In this document: one piece after another, positions 25,009-36,516 of the stretch
Layout: each line of letters starts with the position of its first letter
Numbering within the stretch: the stretch's first letter is position 1
NCBI GenBank assembly: GCA_035248725.1
Contig: DATFHG010000157.1
Span: 1 to 36,516 of the forward strand
Direction: 5' to 3'
DNA length: 36,516 nucleotides
DNA from: DASPMP01 sp035248725
Lineage (GTDB): Bacteria > Gemmatimonadota > Gemmatimonadetes > Gemmatimonadales > Gemmatimonadaceae
Notes under the pieces: generated by a model
The model's input: only the letters and a program-made list of their open reading frames with translations
Told to the model about the DNA's origin: nothing
Database searches by the model: none
Translations under genes and position numbers: made by a program

Positions 25009-25529
25009 TACTGCAGACTCGCGATGTACGGGATGTGCCGAAAGTTCTCGGCGTGGTCGAGCCCGTACCCGACCAGGAATTCATTCGGCGCGTCGAATCC
25101 CACGAACCTCGTGGGATACTTGAGCTCCTGTGCGATGTGCTTGTGCAACAACGCGCAGATCTCGAGTGAACGCGGATTTCGTGCCTTGAGCAGGTCCATC
25201 AAGCGGTTCAACGTGCGGCCGGTGTCGACGATGTCCTCCACCAGCAGGATGTGCTTGCCTTCGAGCGTCGTTTCCGGATCGTACAGCAGCCGGACGTTGC
25301 CGCTGGAAAACTTCTTGTCGCCGTAGCTGGACGCCACGAGGAAATCGACCTGGATCGGCCGGGTAATCTGCCTCACGAGGTCGCTGAGAAATATAAAGCT
25401 TCCCTTGAGCAGACCGAGCACCAGCAGCTCACCCTCCGGATAGGCCGCGCTGATGTCGGCGCCCAGCGTCTTGACTCTCGCGGCGATGGTCGCCTCGTCG
25501 AACACGACGCGCTTCATGGCGCGCCCCAT
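25008..25529 (-). CDS. hpt: Hypoxanthine (guanine) phosphoribosyltransferase
   Basis: 173 residues from ATG 25529, or 169 from ATG 25517. It converts hypoxanthine/guanine plus PRPP to IMP/GMP. The PRPP-binding motif L-L-V-E-D-I-V-D-T-G-R-T-L is near 95-107. The L-K-G-S-F-I-F flexible-loop start and the C-terminal V-G-Y-G-L-D-H-A-E-N-F-R motif are typical. Neither start has a strong Shine-Dalgarno. It is between tilS (26-base gap) and ftsH (one-base overlap). Confidence 0.95.
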
Positions 25530-25555
25530 CAGTCTCGGATCGGCGGCGGTCGACG

Positions 25556-26506
25556 TCACAGCGAAAGGTACAGCTCGAATTGCTCTCGCGTACGGCGGAT
25601 CTCCCAGCCGCCCGAGAGCTGCATCCGTTTGCCCGGTGTCGCCGACGTTGTAAACGCGGCGGCGCGTTCGGTTCCGCGCCAATCCATCGCGAGACCGACA
25701 CGCGCCGCGATCGCCGGCCAGAGGATGGCGAGCGCCGCATGCTCGAACCGGGACAGGACCACGCTCGCGCCGACGCGGCCGGGTTCGCGCACCTCGCTCA
25801 GGGTCAGCGCCAGACGGTCCACGCGAGCGCGCCAGTCCGCGGCGTCGCGTGCGATGTCCAGCAGCTCGCGGTCCAGCTGCGGTGCGCGTCGCAGCAGCGC
25901 CGGGATGAGATCGCGGCGCACGCGATTCCGGAGAAACCGCGTGTCCGCGTTGAAGGGGTCGTCGACGAATGGCACTCCCATGTCATGGACGTACGCAGTG
26001 ACGTCGGCGCGAGTGACAGCCAGCATGGGCCGCACAAAGCCCGCCGATTCGGCGAAGAGCCCGGCGAGACCGCGTGCACCGGCTGCGCGGAGCACGCGCA
26101 TGACCACCGTCTCCAGCTGGTCGTCGCGGGTGTGCGCCGTTGCCACCTGGGCGGCGTGTTCGCGCGCGACCTCGGTCAGGAACCGCAGTCTCCTGGCGCG
26201 CCATGCTGCTTCCGTCTGTCGATCCCCGCCTCCGGTGCGGCGCCCGCGCGTCACGGGCAGCCCGAGACTGCGCGACTCCGCCGCCACAAGACGCACCGCG
26301 TCTCGCGCGGCCGCGCCCGTCCCGTGGTCGAAGGTGGCCACGCACGCGATCGACGACCGGGCCGCGCGGGCGGCGGCGTGCAGCAACGCGATGGAGTCGC
26401 GGCCTCCGGACACGGCCAGCACCACGCGCCTGCCCGCCAGTGTTTCCGCTACGGCACGTTCCACGCGGTCGATCGCCTGCGTTCCCTCGGATACGCGCCC
26501 ACCCAT
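25556..26506 (-). CDS. tilS: tRNA(Ile)-lysidine synthetase
   Basis: 316 residues. The N-terminal PP-loop ATPase carries S-G-G-R-D-S at 33-38 and H-T-R-D-D-Q-L-E-T. The N-R-V-R-R-D-L-I-P-A-L-L motif marks the end of the catalytic domain, followed by a short C-terminal domain. TilS attaches lysine to C34 of tRNA-Ile(CAU), so it works alongside ileS in the same run for AUA decoding. It is the first gene of the long minus-strand run. The start ATG at 26506 faces a divergent plus-strand gene, so a promoter must lie in the 70 bases between them. Confidence 0.93.
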   Translation of the reverse strand: MGGRVSEGTQAIDRVERAVAETLAGRRVVLAVSGGRDSIALLHAAARAARSSIACVATFDHGTGAAARDAVRLVAAESRSLGLPVTRGRRTGGGDRQTEAAWRARRLRFLTEVAREHAAQVATAHTRDDQLETVVMRVLRAAGARGLAGLFAESAGFVRPMLAVTRADVTAYVHDMGVPFVDDPFNADTRFLRNRVRRDLIPALLRRAPQLDRELLDIARDAADWRARVDRLALTLSEVREPGRVGASVVLSRFEHAALAILWPAIAARVGLAMDWRGTERAAAFTTSATPGKRMQLSGGWEIRRTREQFELYLSL

Positions 26507-26576
26507 CGGTTCAAGGTAGCGCGGCCGAGTGGGTGCTGCCTATTTTTTGCGGAGGACACCGCCATCGGAGCACGAC
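26507..26576. promoter_or_regulatory. Divergent intergenic region, probable promoters
   Basis: Seventy bases separate tilS (leftward) and the small membrane-protein gene (rightward). An AT-rich TATTTTTTG tract lies near 26541. No convincing -35/-10 pair was recognised. Called a promoter region from gene orientation alone. Confidence 0.35.
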
Positions 26577-26780
26577 GTGCAAAGCCAAGGTCCGTTAGCC
26601 ATCCTGTGGGTCGGTATTGGCCTGTGCTGTTTCTACATCGCGCTGGTGTGGCTCAATACGCTGCTCGGCTTCTTTCTGACGCCGCTGTTCGTCATCCCCA
26701 CCACCTGGCTGATGGATCTGCGCAAACGGCGTCGGGAACGGCAGGAGAGCGCCGAGCGAGGCGAGCCGCCCGCACGCTGA
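26577..26780 (+). CDS. Small two-helix membrane protein of unknown function
   Basis: 67 residues from GTG 26577, which is preceded by GGAG six bases upstream. Two hydrophobic segments (about 7-26 and 29-46) with a short Asn-Thr turn are followed by a strongly basic tail (L-R-K-R-R-R-E-R), predicting cytoplasmic termini. An earlier in-frame GTG at 26529 would add 16 hydrophilic residues without a visible ribosome site. No family recognised. It lies 47 bases before the propeller-barrel gene and may be cotranscribed with it. Confidence 0.6.
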   Translation: MQSQGPLAILWVGIGLCCFYIALVWLNTLLGFFLTPLFVIPTTWLMDLRKRRRERQESAERGEPPAR

Positions 26781-29636
26781 TCCGCGGCGCTGACATTACG
26801 GTGCGTTCCTCGAGAGGGCTGCGACGGATGTCGCGGCCCTTTGTCGTCTGCGGTCTCATCGCCTGCGCGTGGTCCGGGGCGTCGGCGCAGGACCCCATGC
26901 GTCCGTGGCTGCACTGGCGCACGCTCTCGACGCCGAACTACCGCTTTCACTATCCGCGCGAGCTCGAGGAGTGGACGCGCGCGACGGCCGCGCACGTCGA
27001 GAGCATTGATTCGTCGATCGTGGCGTTGGTGGGATACACGCCGCCACGACCCGTGGACGTGGTCGTGGATGATCCGTACGGCATCGCGAACGGGTACGCG
27101 CTGCCGTTCATCGATCATCCCGTGTCCGTCTGGTGGGCATCGCCTCCGGATCCGCGCAGCGACGTGGGCAACTACCGCACGTGGGGTGACATGCTCGCCA
27201 CGCACGAGCTCACCCACGTCGCGCACCTCGTGCGACCGTCGCGCAATCCGTGGCAGCGACAACTGTGGTCGTCGCTGCCCGCGTACCTCGGACCGATCGC
27301 GCGAAAAGCACCGCGGTGGGTCTACGAGGGATACGCCACTTACATAGAAGGACGCATCAGCGGCACGGGCCGCCCGAACAACGCCTGGCGACCCGCCATC
27401 CTGCGGCAGTGGGCGATCGAGGGGCGGCTGCCGACATACGGACAGCTGTCCAACTGGGGCGATTACGACGGCGGCGAGTTCGCCTACCTCGGCGGGTCCG
27501 CGTTTCTCGACTGGCTCGCGGAACGGAACGGCGATTCCACGCTCGTCCAGGTGTGGCGACGCATGACCGCGCGCATCGTGCGTGGCTTCGACGCCGCCTT
27601 CGCCGGCGTCTACGGCGACGCACCAGCGACATTGTACGGACGTCACGCGGCCGAGCTCACGCGCGACGCGATGGCCGCGAAGGCGGCGCTCGAGCGCGCG
27701 GGCCTCGTGCAGGGCGTGCTCGTGCAGCACCTGCTGTGGGGCACCGGCGACCCCGCGATCTCCCCCAACGGCGAGCGACTTGCCATCGCGCTCCGCAATC
27801 GCGACGAGCCGGCGCGCATCGTCATCTGGCGAACGGCCCCGGAACAGGAAGACACGGCATCGATCCGACGGCGCATCGACGCGCAGAAACGCGATCCGCA
27901 GGACGTGCCCGACCACCGCGTGTATCCGGTGGTCAAGAAAGCGCTGAAGACGCTGCCCGCGTCCAACGGCCGCGCGTACTCGCAGCCGCGATGGCTTCCC
28001 GACAACAAGCGCCTGATCGTCACGCGGTGGACCGTGCGCGCGGATGGTACGCTGGGCCCGGATCTCTACATCTGGGATCCGGACAGCGACGAGGTGCATC
28101 GCCTCACGCACGGCGCGGGTGCACTCGGCGCGGATCCCAGCCCGTTCGGCGGAACGGCGCTCGCCACACGGTGTCGCGCCGGCCATTGCGACGTGGTCTC
28201 GGTGGACCTTCAGCGCGGACGCATCACCACGATTCTGAGCGGAGATCCCGAACGCTCGTACTATCGCCCGCGCTTTTCGCCCGATGGCAAGCGCTTCGCG
28301 GCCAGCGTCAGCGTGGGCGGCCGGTGGCGCGTGTTCACCGCCGACATCGACGGCACGAACATGCGCATGGTGGATCCCGACGACGGGGCGAATCGCTACG
28401 ACGTGGACTGGATGCGCTCGGGCGACGCGCTGGTCATGGTCTCCGACCTGGGAGGCATTCCGAATCTCGAGACGATCTCTCTCGCGGCCGGCGCCCCCCG
28501 CACGCTGACCCGCGTGACCGGCGCCGCCGTCGCGCCGGAGCTGAATCCCGCCGATGGGTCGATCTGGTTTCTGTCGATGCACTCGCGCGGCTTCGACGTA
28601 CGCCGGCTCGCCGCCGACGGTCCGCGGGCCGACTCCGTCGTCGCGATCGACGCGGCGCAGTTCGGCTATGCGGGGGTTGCGCGCTCCGAGCTACACGTTC
28701 CGGCAGCAGCGCCGACGCGCGCGTCGCGCGCCTATGGCGCAGGACCGCGGCACATGCGCTGGGTGCCCGGCGCATTCTACTCCGCCGACGGCGCCGGCGC
28801 ATTCGTGAGCGTGTTCACCGGCGACATCGTCGGCCGCTTGAACGCGACGTTCACCGCGGGCGGCGGTGAGGATGGGACCGTGCGCGGCGGCTCGCTGCGC
28901 GCCGCCTGGCGGTTCGTGCGGCCGACGATCGAGGTCGGCATCCATGCCTTCGAGCACGAACCATCCCTTGGCCGCAATCCGCAGCCCGCCGCCGACAGCC
29001 TGGACGCCGGCATTCTGGAAAGCGTGCTCGCCGCGTCGTTGTCGCGGCAGGGTGAAGGATGGTTCACGCGCGGTCGCGTGGGCGTTGCCGCGGGTACGTT
29101 CGATCCGACGCTGGGAGGCACGCATGTGCGGCGCGGCGAATTCGCGGAGCTGGCGATGAACCTGCGGCAGATGACCGGCGCCAGCGGCGTGGTGGAGCGA
29201 TTCCGCATCCACGCCACCGAAGGACGGACGCGCGACAACTACGTGCGCATCCTCGGATCCGCGGCTCTCGAGACCGTGGGCAGCCAGTCCTTTCCGATCG
29301 AGCTGGCGACGACGTTCGGCAGGATCACCGGACAACCGCATCCGTTCGACGATTTCACGGTCGGCGGCGCGCTGTCGCCGGTGGGCGACAGCTCGGTGTT
29401 CAGTCAGCGCATCGCGTTCGCCGCGTATCCCACGGCAACGGCGGTGGGGCACGCGGTGTTCGCCTGGCGAGCCGCGCTGCCGCTCCAGACGTGGACGCTG
29501 TTCTACGCCGGCGCGGGGACGGGCGACGATCTCGACGTGATCACGCGGTGGTATCGCGCGATCGGACTGGACATGCGCTACGCGCTGCCCCCCGTGCCTG
29601 CCGCGTTCGCGCCGCGCATCGAATCGCGCGGCGGTA

Positions 29637-31052
<1,416 letters not shown>

Positions 31053-31078
31053 CGCCACACCCTCCCATCGTGTCGGCG

Positions 31079-32653
<1,575 letters not shown>

Positions 32654-32824
32654 GCTGTTAACCAATCGCCTGTCCGTTGTTTTTCCCAGACCATATATTG
32701 GCGTGTCTCTCCCACCACTGATCTCTCGCCTCATTCACGAACCGCTCGCCTCGCGCATCTCGTCAGGTCGCCGGCGTTGAGGCCACGCGCCCGACGGCGC
32801 ACGCGGAACTCCCGGAGGATGGAA
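32654..32824. promoter_or_regulatory. Divergent intergenic region aceB / FadL-like gene
   Basis: 171 bases between divergent genes, so promoters for both are expected here. The only AT-rich patch is about 32677-32700, containing the near-palindrome CCATATATTGG. No clear operator or sigma-70 hexamer pair was recognised. The shared region may coordinate fatty-acid uptake with the glyoxylate shunt (inference). Confidence 0.4.
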
Positions 32825-34264
32825 ATGCAGCGGCACCGTACCATGCGGTACCTCGCAGTACTCGCCCCACTCGCGCTCGGATTGCCCGCGGTTGCGCACG
32901 CGCAGGCGTTCGGCGTCAACGAAATCGGAACGTGCGCGGCCTCGCGCGGCTTCGCCGTGACGGGCGCGCCGTGCCAGGACGGCTCCACGATCTTCTGGAA
33001 CCCGGCGGCCACGGTCGGCGTGAAGGGTTGGACGTTCCTCGCCGGTGCGGCGATCATCGACGTGGGCGGCACGTTCACGCAGGACACGACGTTCCGGGAA
33101 TACGAAGGCACGCCGCCGACGGCGGTCGTGCCGCACTTCTTCGCCAACTTCACTCCGGCGAGCGGCAAGCTGTCGTACGGACTCGGCTTCTACGTTCCGT
33201 ACGGATTGACCTCGCAGTGGAGCGACAGCTTCCCCGGTCGCTTCCAGGCGCTCAAGGCGTCGATCCAGACTTTCTACGTGCAGCCGAACATCGCCTTCCA
33301 GGTGACCCCGAACTGGTCGATCGGAGGCGGTCCCGTGTTCGGACACTCGTCGGTGGAGCTGATTCAGGCGCTCGACCTGTCGCAGCAAGTGGCGTCCAAC
33401 ACGCCCGTCGTTACCACCTTCGGCACACTCGGCATCGCCAAGCGCACGGAGTTCGGCCGCGCAAAGCTGAAGGGCAGCGCGAACGCGTTCGGCGCGCACA
33501 TCGGCATCTTCGGCCGCCTGAATCCGCAGTGGACCATCGGCGCCCGCTGGCTTACGCCGCTCGAGTTCAAGTATGACGACGCGGACGCGACGTTCACGCA
33601 GACGAACACCGGCATCGTCCTGCCGGCCGGCAACCCCATCTGCATCGCGAATCCCGCGGCGTGCGGGGGCAACGCGAATGGCACCGCGAACATCGACGCG
33701 ATCATGCAGGTCAGCGCCTTCGGCGCCGGCGGCCCGCTCGTCGCGCAGAAGGTGAAGACCCGCATCACTCACCCCACACAAGTCCAGGCGGGCGCGGGCT
33801 ACTCCGGATTCAAGGATTGGCTGCTGTCCGCGGACTACACCTTCACCGGCTGGCGTCGCTTCAAGGAGCTGCCCATCGAGTTCCAGGGACCGGCCAGCGT
33901 CTCGAACCGCGTGCTCATCGAGGACTACAACAACTCGTCGTCCGTGCGGCTCGGCGCGCAGCGGTCCTTCACCAGCGGCGCGCAGCTGCGCGTCGGCTTT
34001 GCCGGTGTGGCGAGCGCGGCACCTGACGAGACGGTCACACCGCTGCTGCCGGAACAGGATCGCACCTATGCCTCGATCGGCGGCGCCTACCCGTTCATGG
34101 GGCACTACGCGATCGAAGCGGCGTATCTCAAGGTGTTCGCGCCCGGTAAGCGCGGCCGCATCGACGAGCGCACCGCGCGCACCCAGACCGCGGCACAGCT
34201 CAACTCCGGCGTGTACGAGCTCAACGCGAACGTCTTCTCGATCAGTCTCAAAGCCTCCTACTAA
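32825..34264 (+). CDS. FadL/OmpP1-family outer-membrane transporter
   Basis: 479 residues. The signal peptide (about 1-28) ends A-H-A-Q. The mature N-terminus A-F-G-V-N-E-I-G plus the T-I-F-W-N-P-A motif is characteristic of the FadL/OmpP1/TodX family, which moves long-chain fatty acids or other hydrophobic compounds across the outer membrane. The rest shows alternating barrel strands and ends S-I-S-L-K-A-S-Y, with a terminal aromatic as in barrel proteins. Cysteines in the I-C-I-A-N-P-A-A-C loop are unusual. GGAGG (32814-32818) is six bases before this ATG and only one base from the ATG at 32819, which decided the start. 24 bases before the SGNH lipoprotein gene. Confidence 0.9.
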   Translation: MQRHRTMRYLAVLAPLALGLPAVAHAQAFGVNEIGTCAASRGFAVTGAPCQDGSTIFWNPAATVGVKGWTFLAGAAIIDVGGTFTQDTTFREYEGTPPTAVVPHFFANFTPASGKLSYGLGFYVPYGLTSQWSDSFPGRFQALKASIQTFYVQPNIAFQVTPNWSIGGGPVFGHSSVELIQALDLSQQVASNTPVVTTFGTLGIAKRTEFGRAKLKGSANAFGAHIGIFGRLNPQWTIGARWLTPLEFKYDDADATFTQTNTGIVLPAGNPICIANPAACGGNANGTANIDAIMQVSAFGAGGPLVAQKVKTRITHPTQVQAGAGYSGFKDWLLSADYTFTGWRRFKELPIEFQGPASVSNRVLIEDYNNSSSVRLGAQRSFTSGAQLRVGFAGVASAAPDETVTPLLPEQDRTYASIGGAYPFMGHYAIEAAYLKVFAPGKRGRIDERTARTQTAAQLNSGVYELNANVFSISLKASY

Positions 34265-34288
34265 CTCCGATTTTCGGGAGACATACAG

Positions 34289-35536
34289 ATGTCACGTATG
34301 CATACCACGATTCGCACGACGCTCGTCCTTGGCGCACTCACCGCGCTGGCGGCGTGTACCGGCGATGATGCGTCCAAGCGCGTGCTCGGTCCGCAGCTCA
34401 CCGGAGCGAACGCGATCTTCCAGAGCTACGTCGCGATCGGCAACTCGATCACGGCCGGCTACCAGTCGAGCGGCATCAGCGACGCCACGCAGAAGGTGGC
34501 GTACCCGCTGCTGCTCGCGCAGCAGATGGGCACGCGCTACGCGTACCCGTCGCTCTTCGGTGTGGGCTGCCCGCCGCCGGTGACGAACTTCCAGACGCAG
34601 GCGCGCCCGACCGGGACCACCTCCACCACGTGCCTGCTTCGCAATCCCGCGTCGTCGACGGATATCCTCAACAACGTCGCCGTGCCCGGCGCCAGCTCGT
34701 TCGATCCGACGGATGCGGACGGAACGCCGTTCTCGAACACGCTCACGTCGCTCTTTCTCGGCGGCAAATCGCAGGTGCAGAAAGCGCTCGAGGCGAGCCC
34801 GACGTTCGCGACGATCTGGATCGGCAACAACGACGTCCTCGGCTTCGCCGTACAGGATGGCCGCACGGCCGCTCTGGCCGGCATGACGTCCGTCGCCACG
34901 TTCCAGGCGAATTACGACGCCATGATCAGCCAGCTGACCACGGGCGCTCCGGGCATCAAGGGCGTGCTGATCGGCGTGGTGCAGGTGGCGAATGCTCCGA
35001 TCATGTTCCCCGCGGTGGCGCTGCAGAATCCGCAGTTCAAGGGCGGCTTCGACGCGATCGCCGGCAAGACGACGGTTCTGGATCCCAGCTGCGCGCCAGG
35101 CGGCGCGGGTGCGGGCTCGCTGATCAACAGCTTCCTGCCGTTCCAGATCCGGCTGGGCGCACACCCCGCGATCATCGCCTGCGTCCCGGGCGGGGCGAGC
35201 GGCGCGCTGCCGGCTCCGGTCGGCGATATTCTCGTGCTCGATCCCGCGGAGCAGGCAACGATCCAGGCGCGGATCGATGCATACAACTCGTACATCAGCG
35301 CCAAGGCGGCGTCGATCGATTTCGCGTACGTCGACCCGAATGCACTCCTGTTGACGCTGAAGGCCGGCGGCACCGTTGTTCGCCAGGTACCCAACTGGGC
35401 GGCCACGGGGACGTTCGGAACCGGCATGTCACTCGACGGTGTGCACCCGGCCGCGGGCGTTCAGCGTGAAATCGCCAATGCGCTGATCGCGGCGATCAAC
35501 GCGAAGTACGGTACGTCGCTCGTAGCGGTGCCGTAG
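34289..35536 (+). CDS. SGNH/GDSL-hydrolase family lipoprotein
   Basis: 415 residues. The lipoprotein signal has lipobox L-A-A-C with Cys23. Block I reads I-G-N-S-I-T-A-G with nucleophile Ser53. W-I-G-N-N-D supplies the block III Asn. The C-terminal D-G-V-H-P has Asp383 and His386. So the catalytic set of an SGNH esterase/lipase is present. Likely a membrane-tethered esterase on lipids or acylated polymers; substrate unknown. It is 24 bases after the FadL-like gene with a GGGAG site eight bases before its ATG, and is followed by a strong terminator. LspA in the same window would process it. Confidence 0.9.
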   Translation: MSRMHTTIRTTLVLGALTALAACTGDDASKRVLGPQLTGANAIFQSYVAIGNSITAGYQSSGISDATQKVAYPLLLAQQMGTRYAYPSLFGVGCPPPVTNFQTQARPTGTTSTTCLLRNPASSTDILNNVAVPGASSFDPTDADGTPFSNTLTSLFLGGKSQVQKALEASPTFATIWIGNNDVLGFAVQDGRTAALAGMTSVATFQANYDAMISQLTTGAPGIKGVLIGVVQVANAPIMFPAVALQNPQFKGGFDAIAGKTTVLDPSCAPGGAGAGSLINSFLPFQIRLGAHPAIIACVPGGASGALPAPVGDILVLDPAEQATIQARIDAYNSYISAKAASIDFAYVDPNALLLTLKAGGTVVRQVPNWAATGTFGTGMSLDGVHPAAGVQREIANALIAAINAKYGTSLVAVP

Positions 35537-35557
35537 TCCGCAACACTAGCTTTTCGA

Positions 35558-35594
35558 TCGGGGGCGGTCGCAAGACCGCCCCCGACCTTTTTTT
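35558..35594 (+). terminator. Intrinsic terminator after the FadL-SGNH operon
   Basis: Perfect 12-bp stem 35558-35569 / 35574-35585 closed by a GCAA tetraloop, then two C and seven T (35588-35594). It is the clearest rho-independent terminator in the window and closes the plus-strand operon that starts at 32825. Confidence 0.95.
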
Positions 35595-35619
35595 GTGGGA
35601 CAGAGCGCGGAGGAGATGA

Positions 35620-36117
35620 GTGGCGAGATCTCATGACGCACCCGGCGCGCGCATCGGACTCTGGTGGCGACGTTTGTCCCGTGTCCCATTCGGTCGCCGC
35701 CTGTTCTCGGCGCTGATCGGACGCATGGCGCCGTACACCGGTAGCATGGGCGCGCGCGTGGAGGAGCTGAGTCCCGGCTATTCGCGCTGGACGCTGCGCG
35801 ACCGTCGAAAGGTGCGAAACCACCTGAATTCGGTGCACGCCGTCGCCCTGGTGAACCTCGCCGAAGTGGCGAGCGGCACCGCCATGCTCACCGCGCTTCC
35901 CCCGGGCACCCGCGGAATCGTGACCGGGCTTTCGATGCAGTATGTGAAGAAGGCGCGGGGAACGGTGACCGCCGAGTGTCGCTGCGAGGTGCCGCCGATC
36001 GACGGCGAAACCGCGTACGACGTGCACGCGGACGTGCGCGACGAATCTGGAGAGATCGTAGCGCGGGCGACGGTCACGTGGCTGCTCCGCAAGGCGGGCA
36101 CGGAAAGTCGCGAGTGA
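35620..36117 (+). CDS. Hotdog-fold protein, DUF4442/thioesterase-like
   Basis: 165 residues. After a basic, amphipathic N-terminus (about 1-45), the pattern N-H-L-N-S-V-H-A-V-A-L-V-N-L-A-E-V-A-S-G (about 67-86) is the long hotdog helix of PaaI/DUF4442 proteins. V-T-G-L-S-M-Q-Y-V-K-K-A-R-G and a final V-A-R-A-T-V-T-W strand follow. It may hydrolyse or bind acyl-CoA; substrate is not predictable. The GTG at 35620 has GGAGGAG four bases upstream. An ATG at 35616 in another frame ends within seven codons. The stop codon lies in the left arm of repeat R6. Confidence 0.82.
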   Translation: MARSHDAPGARIGLWWRRLSRVPFGRRLFSALIGRMAPYTGSMGARVEELSPGYSRWTLRDRRKVRNHLNSVHAVALVNLAEVASGTAMLTALPPGTRGIVTGLSMQYVKKARGTVTAECRCEVPPIDGETAYDVHADVRDESGEIVARATVTWLLRKAGTESRE

Positions 36118-36197
36118 TCAGTCGGGGAGTAGTCAGCCGGGGAGTCGAGTAGACTCCACGCGCGACTCATCACTCCCCGACTCACGACTCGCAACTT
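36104..36197. repeat. Heptamer inverted repeat R6
   Basis: The left arm (about 36104-36147) is made of AGTCGCG, AGTCGGGG and AGCCGGGG units. The right arm (about 36160-36197) is made of GACTCAT, CACTCCCC, GACTCAC and GACTCGC units. The arms are imperfectly complementary over about 37 bases. It fills most of the gap between two plus-strand genes and could act as a transcript-end hairpin. Confidence 0.85.
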
Positions 36198-36217
36198 CTT
36201 TTGAATCTCCAGGCGCA

Positions 36218-36516
36218 ATGGTGGCTACCCCGCTGACGCTCCATACGGGCGCGAGAATTCCCCTGATCTGCGGAGCGATGTATCCCTGCAGTAATCCCGA
36301 GCTCGTCGGCGCGGTGTCGGCGGCCGGCGGCATCGGGATCATCCAGCCGGTGTCGCTCACCTACGTGCACGGACACGAGTACCGCGCGGGACTGCGACTG
36401 GCGAAGCAGATCGCCAACGGACGGCCCATCGGCTTCAACGCGCTGATCGAGCAGTCCAGCAGGTATTACCGGCAGCGCATGGAGGAGTGGATCGAGGGTG
36501 CGCTCGAGGAAGGCAT
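36218..36516 (+). CDS. Nitronate monooxygenase-like flavoprotein (5' part only)
   Basis: About 99 residues are visible; the gene runs off the window. The start M-V-A-T-P-L-T-L-H is followed by I-P-L-I-C-G-A-M-Y, P-E-L-V-G-A-V-S-A-A-G-G-I-G-I-I-Q-P and P-I-G-F-N-A-L-I. This is the N-terminal beta-alpha pattern of the 2-nitropropane dioxygenase/nitronate monooxygenase TIM-barrel family, with relatives in IMP dehydrogenase-like and enoyl-ACP reductase FabK flavoproteins. FMN binding is expected from family. The ATG at 36218 was chosen because the conserved region begins directly after it; only a weak AGG precedes it. Confidence 0.75.
   Translation, partial: MVATPLTLHTGARIPLICGAMYPCSNPELVGAVSAAGGIGIIQPVSLTYVHGHEYRAGLRLAKQIANGRPIGFNALIEQSSRYYRQRMEEWIEGALEEG

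Overview
The window is GC-rich, densely coded bacterial chromosome. The gene set points to a diderm: a FadL-type porin, a barrel-bearing surface protein and a lipoprotein. It also combines DivIVA, CdaA, a eukaryote-like (type 2) IleRS, MglA/Roadblock/PATAN proteins and a glyoxylate shunt. This mixture is most like Gemmatimonadota. That assignment is an inference from family distribution recalled from memory, not from a database search. No rRNA, tRNA, CRISPR array, transposase or replication origin was seen, and no stretch longer than about 300 bases lacks a gene.

Region A (about 1-11474, all minus) is the unusual part. Transcription runs from high to low coordinates: a CheY-like receiver (apparently starting at CTG), a 912-aa TPR protein, a short PATAN/DUF4388 protein, a TPR-Roadblock fusion, two small Roadblock/LC7 proteins, an MglA-type GTPase, a protein with two DnaA-like AAA+ modules but no DNA-binding domain, a PATAN-TPR protein with a double MshEN-like (cyclic-di-GMP-type) motif, another TPR protein, and a membrane-anchored HExxH peptidase-like protein. 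Most junctions overlap or abut, so this looks like one cotranscribed signalling or polarity module. By analogy with MglA/MglB polarity switching and PATAN response regulators it may control polar or surface-motility machinery. That is inference.

Region B (11544-26506, all minus) is a continuous housekeeping run: tilS, hpt, ftsH, folP, cdaA, a DUF2723 membrane protein, yggS, divIVA, a purine nucleoside phosphorylase, ileS, a TraR/DksA zinc-finger protein, two tandem lspA genes and rluD. It meets region A across a 69-bp gap, giving 25 co-directional genes over 26.5 kb with no gap above 70 bp.

Region C (26577-36516) is mixed. On the plus strand are a small membrane protein and a large exported HExxH/beta-propeller/barrel protein. 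aceB and aceA (malate synthase, isocitrate lyase) lie on the minus strand. Then follow on the plus strand a FadL-like porin, an SGNH-hydrolase lipoprotein, a strong intrinsic terminator, a hotdog-fold thioesterase-like protein and the start of a nitronate monooxygenase-like gene. The porin, hydrolase and glyoxylate shunt suggest growth on fatty acids or acetate.

Across all regions lies a dispersed family of inverted repeats, each arm built from iterated 7-base units such as GCCTCCC, AACTCCC or GACTCCC. Two copies sit in frame inside ileS. Others define the ends or starts of aceA, lspA, rluD, the peptidase gene and the thioesterase-like gene.
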